From NCBI GenBank assembly GCA_947044405.1, contig CAMRHE010000360.1:1508001-1572000 (forward strand): DNA of 64,000 nucleotides. The letters run 5' to 3'. This stretch comes from Leptodactylus fallax (Eukaryota; Chordata; Amphibia; Anura; Leptodactylidae). Shown here in pieces: positions 1-10,858 of the stretch. Position 1 is the stretch's first letter, and every line of letters starts with the position of its first letter. The position numbers and the translations under genes are program-made. The notes beneath the pieces are model-generated. The model ran no database searches. It was given only the letters and a program-made list of their open reading frames with translations, and was not told the DNA's origin.

Positions 1-1138
1 AGGAGCCCTGACAGTGTTATACACTATGTTTTATAGATAAGTTCCTAGGAGCCCTGACAGTGTTCTACACTATATTTTTATAAATAAGTTCCTAGGAGCC
101 TTAAGAGTGTTCTACACTATGTTTTATATATAGATTCCTAGTAGCCCTGACAGTGTTCTACACTATGTTTTATAAATAGGTTTCTAGGAGCCCTGACAGT
201 GTTATACACTATGTTTTATAGATAAGTTCCTAGGAGCCCTGACAATGTTCTACACTATATTTTATAAATAAGTTCCTAGGAGCCTTAAGAGTGTTCTACA
301 CTATGTTTTATATATAGATTCCTAGGAGCCCTGACAGTGTTATACACTATGTTTTATAGATAGGTTCCCAGGAGTCCTGACAGTGCCATACACTATGTTT
401 TATAGATAGGTTCCTAGGAGCCCAGACAGTGTTCTACACTATGTTTTATACATAGGTTCCTAGGAGCCCTGACAGTGATCTACACTATGTTTTATAAATA
501 GGTTCCTAGGAGCCTTAAGAGTGTTCTACACTATGTTTTATAGATAGGTTCCTAGGAGCCCTGACAGTGATCTCCACTATGTTTTATAGATAGGTTCCTA
601 GGAGCCCTGACAGTGTTATACACTATGTTTTATAGATAGGTTCCTAGGAGCCCTAAGAGTGTTCTACACTATGTTTTATAGATAGGTTCCTAGGAGCCCT
701 GACAGTGATCTACACTATGTTTTATAGATAGGTTCCTAGGAGCCCTGACAGTGATCTACACTATGTTTTATAGATAGGTTCCTAGGAGCCCTGACAGTGA
801 TCTACACTATGTTTTATAGATAGGTTCCTAGGAGCCCTGACAGTGTTATACACTATGTTTTATAGATAGGTTCCTAGGAGCCCTAAGAGTGTTCTACACT
901 ATGTTTTATAGATAGGTTCCTAGGAGCCCTGACAGTGTTCTACACTATGTTTTATAGATAGGTTCCTAGGAGCCCTGACAGTGTTATACACTATGTTTTA
1001 TAGATAGGTTCCTAGGAGCCCTGACAGTGTTATACACTATGTTTTATAGATATGTTCCTAGGAGCCCTGACAGTGATCTACACTGTGTTTTATAAATAGG
1101 TTCCTAGGAGCTCTCAGAGTATTCTACACTATGTTTTA
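1..1138. repeat. 46-bp tandem satellite, about 25 units
   Basis: The window opens inside an array with a 46-bp period; each unit runs from aggagccctgacagtg through cactatgttttata to gttcct. Units differ by a few substitutions (gacagtgttata, gacagtgatcta, taagagtgttcta variants), and these variants recur in blocks, so the array probably grew by multi-unit duplication. It lies downstream of coding exon 2 of GSTP copy A on the minus strand, where intron 2 would be, and continues past the left edge. Confidence 0.97.
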
Positions 1139-1349
1139 AATCAATTTAAGGTGTGGTTCATACCAAACTTGTTCAACCCGAAACTAATCTTGGACCCGAG
1201 CCACCTAAACCCAGAATAAAGCAAATCCTGAGAGGTTCGTCCATCTCGATAAGCAACCCCTGTGAGCTTCTATAGTAACTTCTGTAGTGTGACTAGTAGA
1301 CGTCTGTGAGATTTATGGATTCTGTATATGTTCATGAAGCGGTACTTAC

Positions 1350-1385
1350 CTGTAACTGGGAAGTAGGTTAATGTGTATCCAGACA
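1350..1385 (-). pseudogene. GSTP copy A, coding exon 2 (orphan)
   Basis: A 36-bp exon on the minus strand encodes the N-terminal beta strand of a pi-class glutathione S-transferase, SGYTLTYFPVT, with the catalytic tyrosine (human mature Tyr7) in TYFP. It has a good acceptor (ttaattcgcag) and a canonical donor (ACAG|GTAAG). The Arg of copy C at the last complete codon is Thr here. I found no matching exon 1 or TATA/ARE block between this exon and the 3' end of copy B, although about 200 bp upstream of the exon is paralogous to intron 1 of copies B and C. Exons 3-7 would lie left of the window. It is either the head of a third tandem copy that lost its promoter or a leftover of unequal crossing-over. 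Confidence 0.75.
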
Positions 1386-1958
1386 CTGCGAATTAAAAAC
1401 AGAGAAATTATCTTGTGGTCAAATCATGACATTCTAGTGGTTGTGCAGTGTCTGCTATTTGTAATGGAAAAGCGCCACTCCTGTTCACAGGCAGTGTCTG
1501 GTATTGCAGCATTTAAAGAAGTTTCTCCATGAATATTACTATATTTAAAGGGGCTATCCATCTTCCAAAAATTATCTACAAATGCATCTACAGCAGTGCT
1601 AAATCCTAGCATCTGACCTATGTAGTCCTACCAATCAGAAAGTGATGACCTTTCTGCAATGTGAACCAGATGATAGACGCTATATAGACAATAAGCAGAC
1701 ACTAGACGTTAGAGCGCTATTTTTCAGAAGCAGCACATTGGATAAGCTCCTGTTTCCAGAAAGTCAATTGCATAAAGCTGCAGTACTAGACACCTTCTCC
1801 CCCAATGTCTCATAATGCAGGTCTATTAGAACCTCTTTTTAACTCTCAAATTTGTATTGATACAGTTCACACAGATACATCCTCATCCATATAGGCAACT
1901 CAGTCCTAGTCAGTTCCTTTTCATCATGTATCGGGAACCTGGGGGTTGGGCTCCACTA
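1386..1958. other. Region upstream of copy A exon 2, paralogous to GSTP intron 1
   Basis: Bases 1420-1500 match 35540-35625 and 20885-20940 (the same atggaa-agcgccact and cacaggcagtgtctggtattgcagca text), so this is GSTP intron 1 sequence. Bases 1788-1958 and 2576-2640 match 26405-26600, another dispersed repeat, which was split here by the MITE at 1959-2576. No gene was seen. Confidence 0.6.
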
Positions 1959-2576
1959 AAGATGGGTGAATTGGCTAGTAATGAACCGGATTTGACCCGA
2001 ATATTCCAAATTGTTTGGTTTTTCATGGAGCCGAACAATTTGGGATTAGTCTCGGGCAAACTAAAATGGCCACCGCAACATGCATTGTAGTAAATTATTA
2101 TACTCTGAGGTCTCCTCAGGTCCTATAGTAGAATAAGTGGAGGCCCAGAGGAGGTGACAAAAAAAAATTTATACTCCCCTTCCATTGCCTCTTTTTGGGA
2201 CTCCTTACAGCACTCTGTCTTTGCCTCCTGTGACGTCATGATGCCCAGCATGCCCATGTCATTGCTGAGGACCAATCACAGGCCTCAGCAGTGTCATGGG
2301 CACGCCAAGCGTCATAACATCACAGTAGAGCACCAGATGCTTCAAGGAGGCAGAGGCAGAGTCCCGCAAGGCGTAAGGAGGACCAAAAGAGGAAATGGAA
2401 GTATAAATGTGATTTTTTTATTTTTTTTGTCTCTTCCCCTGGCCCTCCACTTTTAATTCTCTGGGGTATGAAGAGTGTAATAATTTCACTTCTGGTTCTA
2501 TCCGAACAAGTTTGGATTGAAACAAACCAGAGGATCAATCTCTTTGTCTGAACATGGGACGAAACGAGTCCTTAGA
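1959..2576. mobile_element. Non-autonomous DNA transposon (MITE), about 0.6 kb
   Basis: The ends are inverted (aaagatgggtgaa on the left, ttcgcccaccttta on the right) and the flanks share ctccact. The homologous sequence at 26560 is continuous across the site, which is the empty-site evidence for an insertion. The TIR/TSD form is hAT-like. It has no coding capacity. Confidence 0.6.
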
Positions 2577-2655
2577 AGTTCGCCCACCTTTAGACTCCAC
2601 TGATAACATTTTCATGGCCTAAAGTAAAGAAAGGCCCAAAATATTTAAAAAACAT

Positions 2656-2661
2656 TTTATT
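2656..2661 (-). terminator. Poly(A) signal of GSTP copy B
   Basis: AATAAA on the minus strand, about 60 bp past the copy B stop codon. The surrounding 3' UTR (tcaagtggattattac) is nearly identical to copy C at 28780. Confidence 0.8.
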
Positions 2662-2720
2662 TCAAGTGGATTATTACATCTTTACATTATCAGTGACCGG
2701 AGAATATGTGACATTGGGGC

Positions 2721-2906
2721 TCATTTGTGTTTTGGGGTGATGGGTCGCTTATTGCGCTTCTCAGATTTCAGGTACTGGCTGAGTTTTGGCTGGGAGGCAA
2801 TGCGTTCCGCGTAGGCAGCGAGCAGAGGGAATGTGGCCAAACACTTTGGGTCAAGGTCAAGATGGCAGTGAAGGATGTCCAGCAGGTTGTAGTCAGTGTA
2901 TGAGAT
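2721..2906 (-). pseudogene. gstp1: GSTP copy B exon 7 (last coding exon)
   Basis: 61 codons plus TGA after a strong polypyrimidine acceptor (ttattacag). It encodes the C-terminal alpha-helical domain beginning ISYTDYNLLDIL. The S-x-x-D of the GST N-capping box and the hydrophobic staple are intact, and it ends KRPITPKHK. Length matches the last exon of vertebrate GSTP1. Confidence 0.9.
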
Positions 2907-3903
2907 CTGTAATAAGAAAGAGGGGGAAAATTAATCCCGATCCCTACTGTAAAGAGGTCACGACAACCACAGACGCGTCTTCCTGACTCAACTGCCTGCC
3001 TATAGACTATCTCCACCTGCACCCACTTCCCTCCTGTCTGCCTGACCAATGTCTTTTTGCATGAAGAGCGATTCTGCTATACAGCCTACACCTAATACCT
3101 AATGTTGGCTTTGGAGAGACCGGTGCCTGTTTTAGGGCGAGGCCACATTACTTTTTGCTTGTCTTGACGCTTTTTGCGCCGTGGGAGACCCAATGTGCCT
3201 GCATTCCCCTTTTTGGTACCTAACTGGCATATAAAGTGCCGGAGTCATATGTAAAATAATTGGGAACCCGGCATAGGTGGGATCATTCTGACAGGTGCAG
3301 GAGATTCGCCCTTTCTTTTCGGGAGAGGCCTAGAAGTTCCAAGAGAGTAGGAAAGTGTGATATAACATAGGATACAACAAAGGTACAAGAGAATAAGAAT
3401 CTTCAACATAAAGGTCCCAAACTCATCCTGAATCTCCCCAATATTTTAAAGGGAAGCTGTCACCTTCACTTGGGACGCTAAACCATTCGTCCTTAAGGAT
3501 TAGTGTCCTAAATATTGCTAAAATAAGTCTGTCAATGCCAGGGATGTGAATAAGCTTCTACTCACTTTATGACTACTTCTTCTGGCACATGGGTAGCTGT
3601 ACAATGGAGCCAGGACAGTACACCTCGACCTCACTGCGCATGCTCCCAATGTCCCGCGCATGCACAGTGAAGCCAAGGTGCAGAGACTCATTAGGCTCAT
3701 CGCTAGGTAGGTATAAAGGTTTACACTCCCACTCAGACGTCTTTCCAATCACTGAGCCTAATTTTAGTGTTGTCCTTGTGGTCCACTCCATTTTTCTCCT
3801 TACCCAATATCCCTTCACCCATTCTACCCCACTAAGTAAACAGGGGGTCACACGTCTCCATCTTGGACTAGCCCACTTCATTACACCTATGTAGTTACTT
3901 TAC
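2907..3903 (-). other. Copy B intron 6
   Basis: About 1.0 kb between exons 6 and 7, paralogous to 29031-29888 of copy C (shared gacttcttctggcgcatgcg-type and gtatccagcattgcc-type stretches). I see no gene in it; the overlapping ORFs on both strands are chance. Confidence 0.6.
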
Positions 3904-4011
3904 CTTATTTCCGACCACAAATTTGGTCCCATTGGAATTGTTGGATAGTATCCTCTCGAATGTTGAGAGCTGGTTGGGCAGATCTTTGATGTATTTCTCC
4001 TTACCCGTGTC
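3904..4011 (-). pseudogene. gstp1: GSTP copy B exon 6
   Basis: 36 codons, phase 0 at both ends, starting DTGKEKYIKDLPNQL and ending FVVGNK before GTAAAG. It corresponds to the human GSTP1 exon beginning EAGKDDYVKALPGQL. Open reading frame. Confidence 0.9.
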
Positions 4012-4846
4012 CTGTGAAATAAAGACCAATGGTTTTGTACATGTATGTAACACAGCAGGATATATTTTATAGTAGATGCAGTGTATGGCGCTATCGGGAT
4101 GGAAAAAGGACCCATAAGGTCCCCAAGAGAAGTCCTAGAAAGTGGCAGTGGTCGCCGTATACAGCGTTATCGCTCCACAAAGCAGTAAATCGAGATGCGT
4201 ATATACAGTCTCTCTTCTAATGTTGTCAGTGTGACATTCCTGTCTATCTAGTCTCCAGCAAATGACGTCAACTCTTGTGTAGACACCAGTGGTCAGTGGA
4301 ATATCTGAAATATTATTAGGCCATGTCATATCTGTAAAGGCCTGACTGCTGTGAACCCAGACGATCTGTGGAAAAGGTGGCACGTGGTCAGCCATTGGCT
4401 ACAATGGGCAGGCCATGTGGTCTTGGTCTCTGTTATTTTGGTTTGATCCCATTGGTTGGATATTGTTTTAATTGCCAAAAACAAACTATTAACCCTTCTA
4501 TTTCTGAAAGCATTCTTGCATCACAGCATTCCCCCCCCCCCACCCACACACATACCTGCCTAAAACGTTTGCACAATAATGTATGTGAATAATATGTGAA
4601 GTACCTTTTAGTAAACTGAGTTTTGCTTTAAATTGTTTGGAATTTATGAAATTGAAGATCCTATAGCGCCAACTAGTGCATGTCTCCTGTCATAGCCAAT
4701 GTCAACGACTTTCCAGTAGTTGTGGTTTTTACAGGATTGGATAGTTTGTGCTTATTGGCATTAATAGGGTGTTTTTGGATAATTTTCCCCAGCTTTGTCC
4801 ACCCTAATAGATATTTCACTTTCCATATGTCCCATGTTACACGTAC

Positions 4847-4950
4847 ATATTCAATGAATATCAGACGGTTGTATTTCTGTCTCAGGTCCTCCACGCCATC
4901 GTTCACCATGTCGATAAGGGCGCTCTCCTGGTTGTTGCTGCCGCTGATCC
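4847..4950 (-). pseudogene. gstp1: GSTP copy B exon 5
   Basis: 104 bp encoding [19 protein letters not shown] and on to IFIEY. The very conserved [11 protein letters not shown] motif of pi-class GSTs is intact. The donor is TAT|GTACGT, the same as in copy C. Confidence 0.9.
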
Positions 4951-5026
4951 CTTTGTGAGTAATAACATGTATTAGGAAGAATCAATGTAGGAAGATTCAA
5001 TAAAAATAAAACCTACATACAAGATA

Positions 5027-5600
5027 TAACACGTAATATATAACATGCAACATACAACATCTAACATGTAACATACAACATATAACATGTATCGTAAAAC
5101 ATATAACACATAACATACAACATATAACACGTAATGTACAACATATAACACTCAACATACAACATATAACACGTAACATACAACATATAACATGTAACAT
5201 ACAACATATAACACTCAACATACAACATATAACACGCAGCATAGAACATGTAACATAGAAGATATAACATACAACATATAACATGTTTCATACAACATAT
5301 AACACATAATGTACAACACATAACACGTAACATACAACATAGATACAACATATAACACGCAACATACAGCATATAACACATAACATACAACATATAACAC
5401 GTAATGTACAACATATAACACGTAACATAGAAGATATAACAGATAACATACAACATAGATACAACATATAACACGCAACATACAACATATAACACGTAAT
5501 GTATAACACATAACACGTTGCATATAAGATATAATGTGTAACATACAACATATACCATGTAACATACAACATATACCATGTAACATACAACATGTATCAT
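5027..5600. repeat. 21-bp AT-rich minisatellite in copy B intron 4
   Basis: About 27 degenerate units of a 21-bp consensus close to aacacgtaacatacaacatat. Because the period is a multiple of three, every minus-strand frame stays open, giving three long spurious Cys/Tyr/Met-rich ORFs. Copy C lacks the array in the same intron. Confidence 0.92.
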
Positions 5601-5645
5601 TACAATGCGCAGTACACACTACAGCTCCGGACACTGAAGTCTCAC

Positions 5646-5733
5646 CATGTTCTCGCCCCAGGTATCTCAGGATGCTGTTGCTCTGATACAGGACAAAGTC
5701 TCCATGTTGGAATCGAGGGAGTTGCCCAAAAAC
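5646..5733 (-). pseudogene. gstp1: GSTP copy B exon 4
   Basis: 88 bp encoding VFGQLPRFQHGDFVLYQSNS and on to GREHG. The Gln-Ser of YQSNS (human mature Gln64/Ser65, gamma-glutamyl binding) is present. The CGA arginine codon that is TGA in copy C is intact here. Confidence 0.9.
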
Positions 5734-6582
5734 CTAAAAGTCATATAAACATTTAGAAACAGACCAGAAAGGTAAATGAAGATGACTACTATAGAAAGAA
5801 TCTCCCCCTAACACCCAGAGCTACGTCAGAGAGGGGTGCAACTAATGCTCTGGGGCCCTGGTCCAAAACTTCCCCTCTCAGTCACGTCCTATCCGTACAC
5901 TTCAGTAGCATTTCCATTTCCTTCTCTGAGTCCAGACTGCCATGAAGATTTGTTCACAACATGTCTGTGCACACAAGCTTCCCATCATTCCCCTTTCGGT
6001 GCCTCCCACATAGTAGTCGTGACCCCTTTTGTGCCACAAACCTCCCCCATAGAATACTTCCTTGAGTATATGTTGATAACCAATTGCTATTTATGTCATT
6101 AAAGGGTTAATTCTTTCCTTTCTGACAGTGGAAGGCTGCGTATCATAATAAATCTCCTTACTCCAAGGCATCAGAGGGCAGGGGGAATAAATTTATGATG
6201 CACAGACCGCTAGCCAGCAAAGGAAATCAGAGATCGAAGAAGTTTATCCAGCCCTAGTGTGGTGAAGGTGACTTGTGAGCCCCTGTGGCTTCTGGGCGTG
6301 GTCACAGTTGTATCCTCTGTAACCCTTACATTTACACTATATGCTATGCGTTGTGATCATGTATTTTTCCAGCGGTGTAGCTATAGGGTGCACAGCAGCC
6401 ATTACCGGGACCCAATGGACCTTCTATCACATAAAATATACTACTGTTCTAAATGGCGGAGGTTAGGTAGGGGCCCCATTACAGATTTTGCATTTAGGCC
6501 CAGGAGCTTCAAGAACTTTGTTGACACAGAAACAGTTATAACATAGGAAATAAATCATTTGACAGCCCCAGGAGCGTCTCAC
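5734..6582 (-). other. Copy B intron 3
   Basis: About 850 bp; no recognisable gene or complete element seen. The 88-aa and 95-aa plus-strand ORFs resemble nothing. Confidence 0.4.
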
Positions 6583-6695
6583 CGCTGTCTTCTTTAGGTC
6601 ACATTTTCCAGAGAATCAGTCCGGAAGCTGCACTTCATCTTCAGTTCATGAAGCCCCCTGGTCAGCGAGCAGCAGTCTGATGGGCTCAGCCCTCG
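6583..6695 (-). pseudogene. gstp1: GSTP copy B exon 3 with two nonsense codons
   Basis: 113 bp encoding the stretch containing RAEPIRLLLADQGAS. In-frame TGA at 6646-6648 and 6616-6618 replace the two tryptophan codons (TGG) of copy C, the second being the glutathione-contacting Trp38 equivalent. Both are G-to-A changes in TGG. The splice sites are intact (CCCAG acceptor, GCG|GTGAGA donor). Confidence 0.9.
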
Positions 6696-7732
6696 CTGGG
6701 AAAAAACACAGCATAGAAATGAACCCAAAACAAATCTTGAGAGGTTTGCACATCTCTACTAATAGTGCTCCCTTTATGCCCTCCTACAGGTCATAGTCCC
6801 CCAACATGGGTAATCCATTATCATGTTGGTAATAATACCCTAATTGTCTGCTTCCACAGGTACTAGTCCCTTCCATAGGTAATAGTGCCCTGATAGTGCG
6901 CCCTACATAGTGATCAGTGCCCCCAAAAGATAATAGCTCTCCCCCTTCCCCACATACCACCCAGGCCACCCTAGTGAACTGTATACTTACCTTATCTTCC
7001 TACTCGGCACTGATGCAGAGCCCTGCTGTGCATCTCTTCGATTATCCTCCCAGCTCTTCTGGCTCCTGCTACTGTATATGGCACTGCTGGTCTGAGAGTC
7101 GAGAGGACAATAGAAGAGACGCACAGCAGGACACAGCATCAGTAGGAAGAGAAGGTAAGTATACAGTTCACTACAGCAGTATTGTGGCAAGGGTGTCCTG
7201 CCACCCTACTATTCCCTTAAACCCCATTGGTGGGACAGATTTAAAGCAACTCCCTTGGTCTACACACCCTGTTTGGGACATCTTACACATTCACAATTCA
7301 GCAAGCTTCAGACCTGAAACCTCACTGCATCTTCTATTTGTTCACAGAGCTTTACACCGAGCACCATACAGTGATTTAACTTAGTTAAAAATAATTGTAC
7401 CATTGCTCAAAGAGAGTAAGGGGCTACGCACACAATGGAAAGTAAGGAGGAATTTGAGGTCTTCCGCATGTATACCTCTCCACTTTCCAGCCTGATGCAT
7501 TCCATGGTGGAAAGGTGAAGTAGAGCTTTGTCCTAACTCTGCAGGTTTACTCACTGATTAGCCTCAGAAACAATGGGGCTGGTCAGCGGTATGGATTTGG
7601 TTTTCTAAAAGTTTCAAAGCCCGAAACTTTTGGAGTTTCACCCACAGAACACTATTATAGTTTGGGGTCTCCTCAGACTCCACAGTATAATAAGTGGAGG
7701 CCTGGGGAGGTGAGGGAAAATAACAATCACTG
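6696..7732. other. Intronic repeat DNA between copy B exon 3 and the DIRS element
   Basis: Contains a perfect-looking hairpin at about 6974-7171 (gtgaactgtatacttacctt repeated inverted as aaggtaagtatacagttcac), a MITE-like palindrome. The rest is unique or unrecognised; no gene seen. Confidence 0.5.
6974..7171. mobile_element. Hairpin MITE, about 200 bp
   Basis: Long inverted repeat: the left arm gtgaactgtatacttacctt is answered by aaggtaagtatacagttcac, and the inner arms (gccctgctgtgcatctcttc and gaagagacgcacagcagg) also pair. No coding capacity. Confidence 0.65.
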
Positions 7733-8029
7733 ATTATGATGTTAATCTGTTTTCCCATAGTCCTAACAGCAGCACAATACGGGGTATATCTGCCCCGTGT
7801 GCTGGTAGGACAGGCATAATTAATTGCAGGACAACACCCCTATAATAGGGCAAAAGAGACCTCTCCCCTTGTGTCAATTATAAATAAAGAACAATATTAC
7901 CTGAGGGGGGAAGCTTGTGCTGCTGTTAGGACTAAGGGAAAACAGATTAACATCATAATCAATGATTCCCTTCCTACCAGCAGCACAATACGGGGATGTA
8001 GCAAGCAGATCCCCTAGGGAGGATTCTCT

Positions 8030-8900
8030 TACACTACAGTGCTTAAGACAGTATGAATGTCCAAAGGCAGCAGCCTCTGAACTACGGACATCTAACCGAT
8101 AGTGTTCAACAAAGGTTAGTTGGGATGACCAAAAAGCGGCTGCACAAATCTGCTCAAAAGGCAAGACCAACTCTCAGCCCAGGAGGCCGACACAGCCCTG
8201 GTTGAATGGGCTCTGATGAACTCAGGTGGTGTTAACCCGAGCAAAAAGAAGTTTTACTTGCTTCCTTAATCCTTCGTGATAAACAGGATTTGGAAGCCTT
8301 GAGACCTTTGTCTCTACCATATATATTAATTAAGAGGTCCTCCGATCTTCTGAAGGGCCGTGTACACAGAAGATAAATTTGGAGACACCCTACTACATCC
8401 AGTCTATGGAGTTTTCTCTCCTCCTTGGAAGATGGAGCTGGGAAAGAAAACCGGTAAGGAAACCACCTGGTTGATATTAGCCCGAGAGGGCACCTTAGGG
8501 TTAAACCCAGGAAGAAATCTGAAAAGCCTGTAACTCTCCTAGTCTTTTTGCTGAGGTGATAGCTAGCAAAAAGGTGGTTTTGAAATCCAGAAACTTAAGA
8601 TCCAGCGCCTCCAATGGTTCAAATGGTGAGCCGCAGAGGCCAGAAAGAACTGTGGATAGATACCAGTGTGGAACAGGAGCTGAAACCACTGGCCTAAGTC
8701 TCAAAGCACCCTTAAGAAATCTGAAAATTAAGGGGTTCTGAGACAATCGTCTGCCTAAGCAGGCAGATAGGGCTGTAACCTGTACCTTAATTGTGGCAGG
8801 GGAAAGGCCCTTATCCAAGCCGTCCTGAAGAAAATGTAGAATCACTCCCGTAGAAGGATTCAAACTATTCACTTCCTGTCCAGAGCACCACTCCTTGAAG
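8030..8900 (-). pseudogene. DIRS tyrosine recombinase (frameshifted)
   Basis: The minus-strand frame ending at 8501 encodes NPSTGVILHFLQDGLDKGLS and contains the first catalytic Arg in ITSAKRLGELQAF. A second frame near 8197-8208 has H-x-x-R (AHSTRAVSASWAE). A third (7874-8170) has AAFWSSQLTFVEHYRLDV with the nucleophilic Tyr. These are the R, HxxR and Y landmarks of the DIRS recombinase in the right order, but they fall in different frames with stops between, so the gene is inactive. Confidence 0.82.
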
Positions 8901-9000
8901 ACATTACCTATCCTTAGGTAGCTTTTATTGGTGGATTCTGCTCTTGCACAGGAAAGGGTCTTCAGGACGGATTCTGACAGTCCTCTAGATCTCCATAGGG

Positions 9001-9600
9001 ACTGACCTTCAGGCTGTCAGGTAGAATCTCCTCAGATCCTGGCATTTCTGAGTGCCCTGAGAAACCAGGTTCTGGGTTGGGGGAAGCCTCCAATAGATCC
9101 CTTGACGCATGAGCATGAGTTGGGGACACCGAGCTCTTTTTGACCAGAATAGCAGAATGGCTATCACAGAGGCTTGGTTCTGTCTGACTTTCATCAATAC
9201 CCTTGGTATCATGGAAAGTGGAGGGAAGATGTTCACCAGCCTGAACCTCCAAGGGATGGACATGGCATCCACTGCCAAGGGATAGTCCTCCTGATACAGT
9301 GAGCAGAGCATCTCTACCTTGGCGTTGAGTCTGGTCACCATAAGGTCTACTTCTGAAAGACCCCACTTCAGGGTGATCTGGTGGAAAAACTCTTAATTGA
9401 GAAACCATTATCCTGATATGGTAAGACCCCGACTCAACTGATCCGCTACTATGTTCAAGGTGCCCTTGATGTGAACTGTGGAGAGATGGGTCAGATTTTT
9501 CTCTGCCCAGGTGAAAATCAGACCTGCCTCCCTGAGGAGGGATAATGCTCTGCGTCTCCCTGTTTATTATGGTCGCCATGTTGTCGGACCGGTTCTTGAC
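9001..9600 (-). pseudogene. DIRS RNase H / pol C-terminal fragment (frameshifted)
   Basis: The frame at 9009-9341 reads ATRLNAKVEMLCSLY-type text followed by PWRFRLVNIFPPLSMIPRVL. This matches the conserved DIRS block between RNase H and recombinase (DLMATR...PW...YIFPP). An overlapping frame at 8962-9579 carries the upstream part. The reverse transcriptase that should precede it is absent. Confidence 0.75.
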
Positions 9601-9925
9601 AACTCTTCCTCTTAGAAGAGGAGAGGAATGGAGGCCTGCTCCAGACTTCCAAGGAAAAGAGATGAACAGTTGAAGAGGAGAAAACTACTAAAAAGTAGTT
9701 AACTCTCAAAATCCTTTTAGGAAAAAATGGGAGGACAAAAGATCCTCCCTCCACCTGTCCCACCACAAAGGACAGAAAAAAACACAAGGGGGAGGTCTCT
9801 TTTGTCCTCTTATAGGGTTGTTGTCCTGCAATTAATTATGCTAATTAAAAATTCCACTTGTCCTACCAGCACACAGGGGCAGAAATATCCCATATTGTGC
9901 TGCTGGTAGGACATAAGGGAAACAC

Positions 9926-10112
9926 TTATACTCATCTTACCTCACCTCTCCTGGGCATCAGGTGGTCCCCTGGGCTCCTCTTCAGGCCTCTTCTGTCCCA
10001 TGGCTGATGACACGTCTGGGTCAAAGTGTCATCAGCCAGAGGATGAAAGAAGCCTGAAGAGAACACCAGGGGACCGCCTGATGCCCAGGAGAGTTGAGGT
10101 AAGATGAGTATA
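9926..10112. mobile_element. Hairpin MITE
   Basis: Arms ttatactcatcttacctcac / gaggtaagatgagtataa and ctcctgggcatcaggtggtc / gcctgatgcccaggagag pair over nearly the whole 187 bp. A related inverted sequence is inside the hAT-like element at 32670-32935. Confidence 0.7.
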
Positions 10113-10498
10113 ACTTGATCAGCAAAGGGATAACTTGCTGATCATTGGTGGTCCAAAAACTCAGACCCCCACTGAACAGGGACTTTTTTCCACCATTTTG
10201 AATGGAGTGAAGGTCATTGTCAACGTCATTGGAGGTAGGTCATACCAAACATCAGTCAGAGATGATAAGAGGGCAAGGCTCCAATGGTAACTCCACTTCT
10301 ATAACTTCCTGCACTTTAGGCAGTTGTTGGGGGAAGGGGGTAATTTAATGGGGGTTGCTAGTGGGGGGGTCCAACAGCACCCCTGATCAGCAACTGTATG
10401 GGACTGAGAGGCAATAGGAAGTTTAGTCCCAGTCTCATGTATGTTGCTCGGCCTGGGTAGTCCAACACTGCAGCCCCATCATTCAGCTCCATATAACT
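10113..10498. other. No feature seen
   Basis: Non-coding sequence with a short G-rich run; borders the end of the provirus 3' LTR at 10499. Confidence 0.4.
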
Positions 10499-10858
10499 TG
10501 TCGGGGGCAAGTCCCCCTGGGATGGATGTCATCGTAATCCTAATTAAATAAATAACCAGTTTCGAGCGCTCGGGAAACAAGACGTACACAGTTATCGTGT
10601 ATGAACCGTTTCTACTTTATTACGTAGTTCAATACAGTTTTAAAAGCAAGCTCAATTGCATAACAGTCATGTGATCAATATACATATATGGTCTTTCCAG
10701 TTCCGTTATCACACAAATTTGTTCATTTACCCATCACCCCAGATGTTTTCATTTTCACCTTATCTAAATGTCCTTCCAAGACTACTAGTTCTGCTGAAAT
10801 CGGCAGAACTGTTGATATCTCCCCCAGACTCCAAGTCTGTCCTTATCAACTACGCAGT
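10499..10858 (-). repeat. Provirus 3' LTR, distal part (U3 end/R/U5)
   Basis: Continuation of the LTR beginning at 18113, separated by the gypsy insertion whose 4-bp target duplication cagt is at 10855-10858 and 18026-18029. It contains AATAAAG on the minus strand (about 10616-10622) and a GC-rich palindromic end (gggggcaagtcccc). It ends in CA at 10499. Confidence 0.65.

Larger units (their letters stand above)
7733..9923 (-). mobile_element. DIRS-like tyrosine-recombinase retrotransposon, internally deleted
   Basis: Two terminal repeats of about 125-140 bp are inverted to each other (7750-7875 and 9782-9923; both carry the tgctggtaggac and gcaggacaac motifs). An internal complementary region at about 7912-7998 repeats the outer end in inverse orientation (aaaacagattaacatcataat against attatgatgttaatctgttt). 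This is the DIRS arrangement, not an LTR. The coding remnant on the minus strand is RNase H/late pol (about 9000-9600) followed by tyrosine recombinase (about 8030-8900). Gag and reverse transcriptase are missing, so 2.2 kb remains of an expected 5-6 kb. Frames are broken. Confidence 0.85.

Noticed and set aside
5061..5634. Long Cys/Tyr-rich minus-strand ORFs as a secreted or membrane protein gene
   Set aside because: They are a 21-bp tandem repeat read in three frames; no start context, splice or domain.
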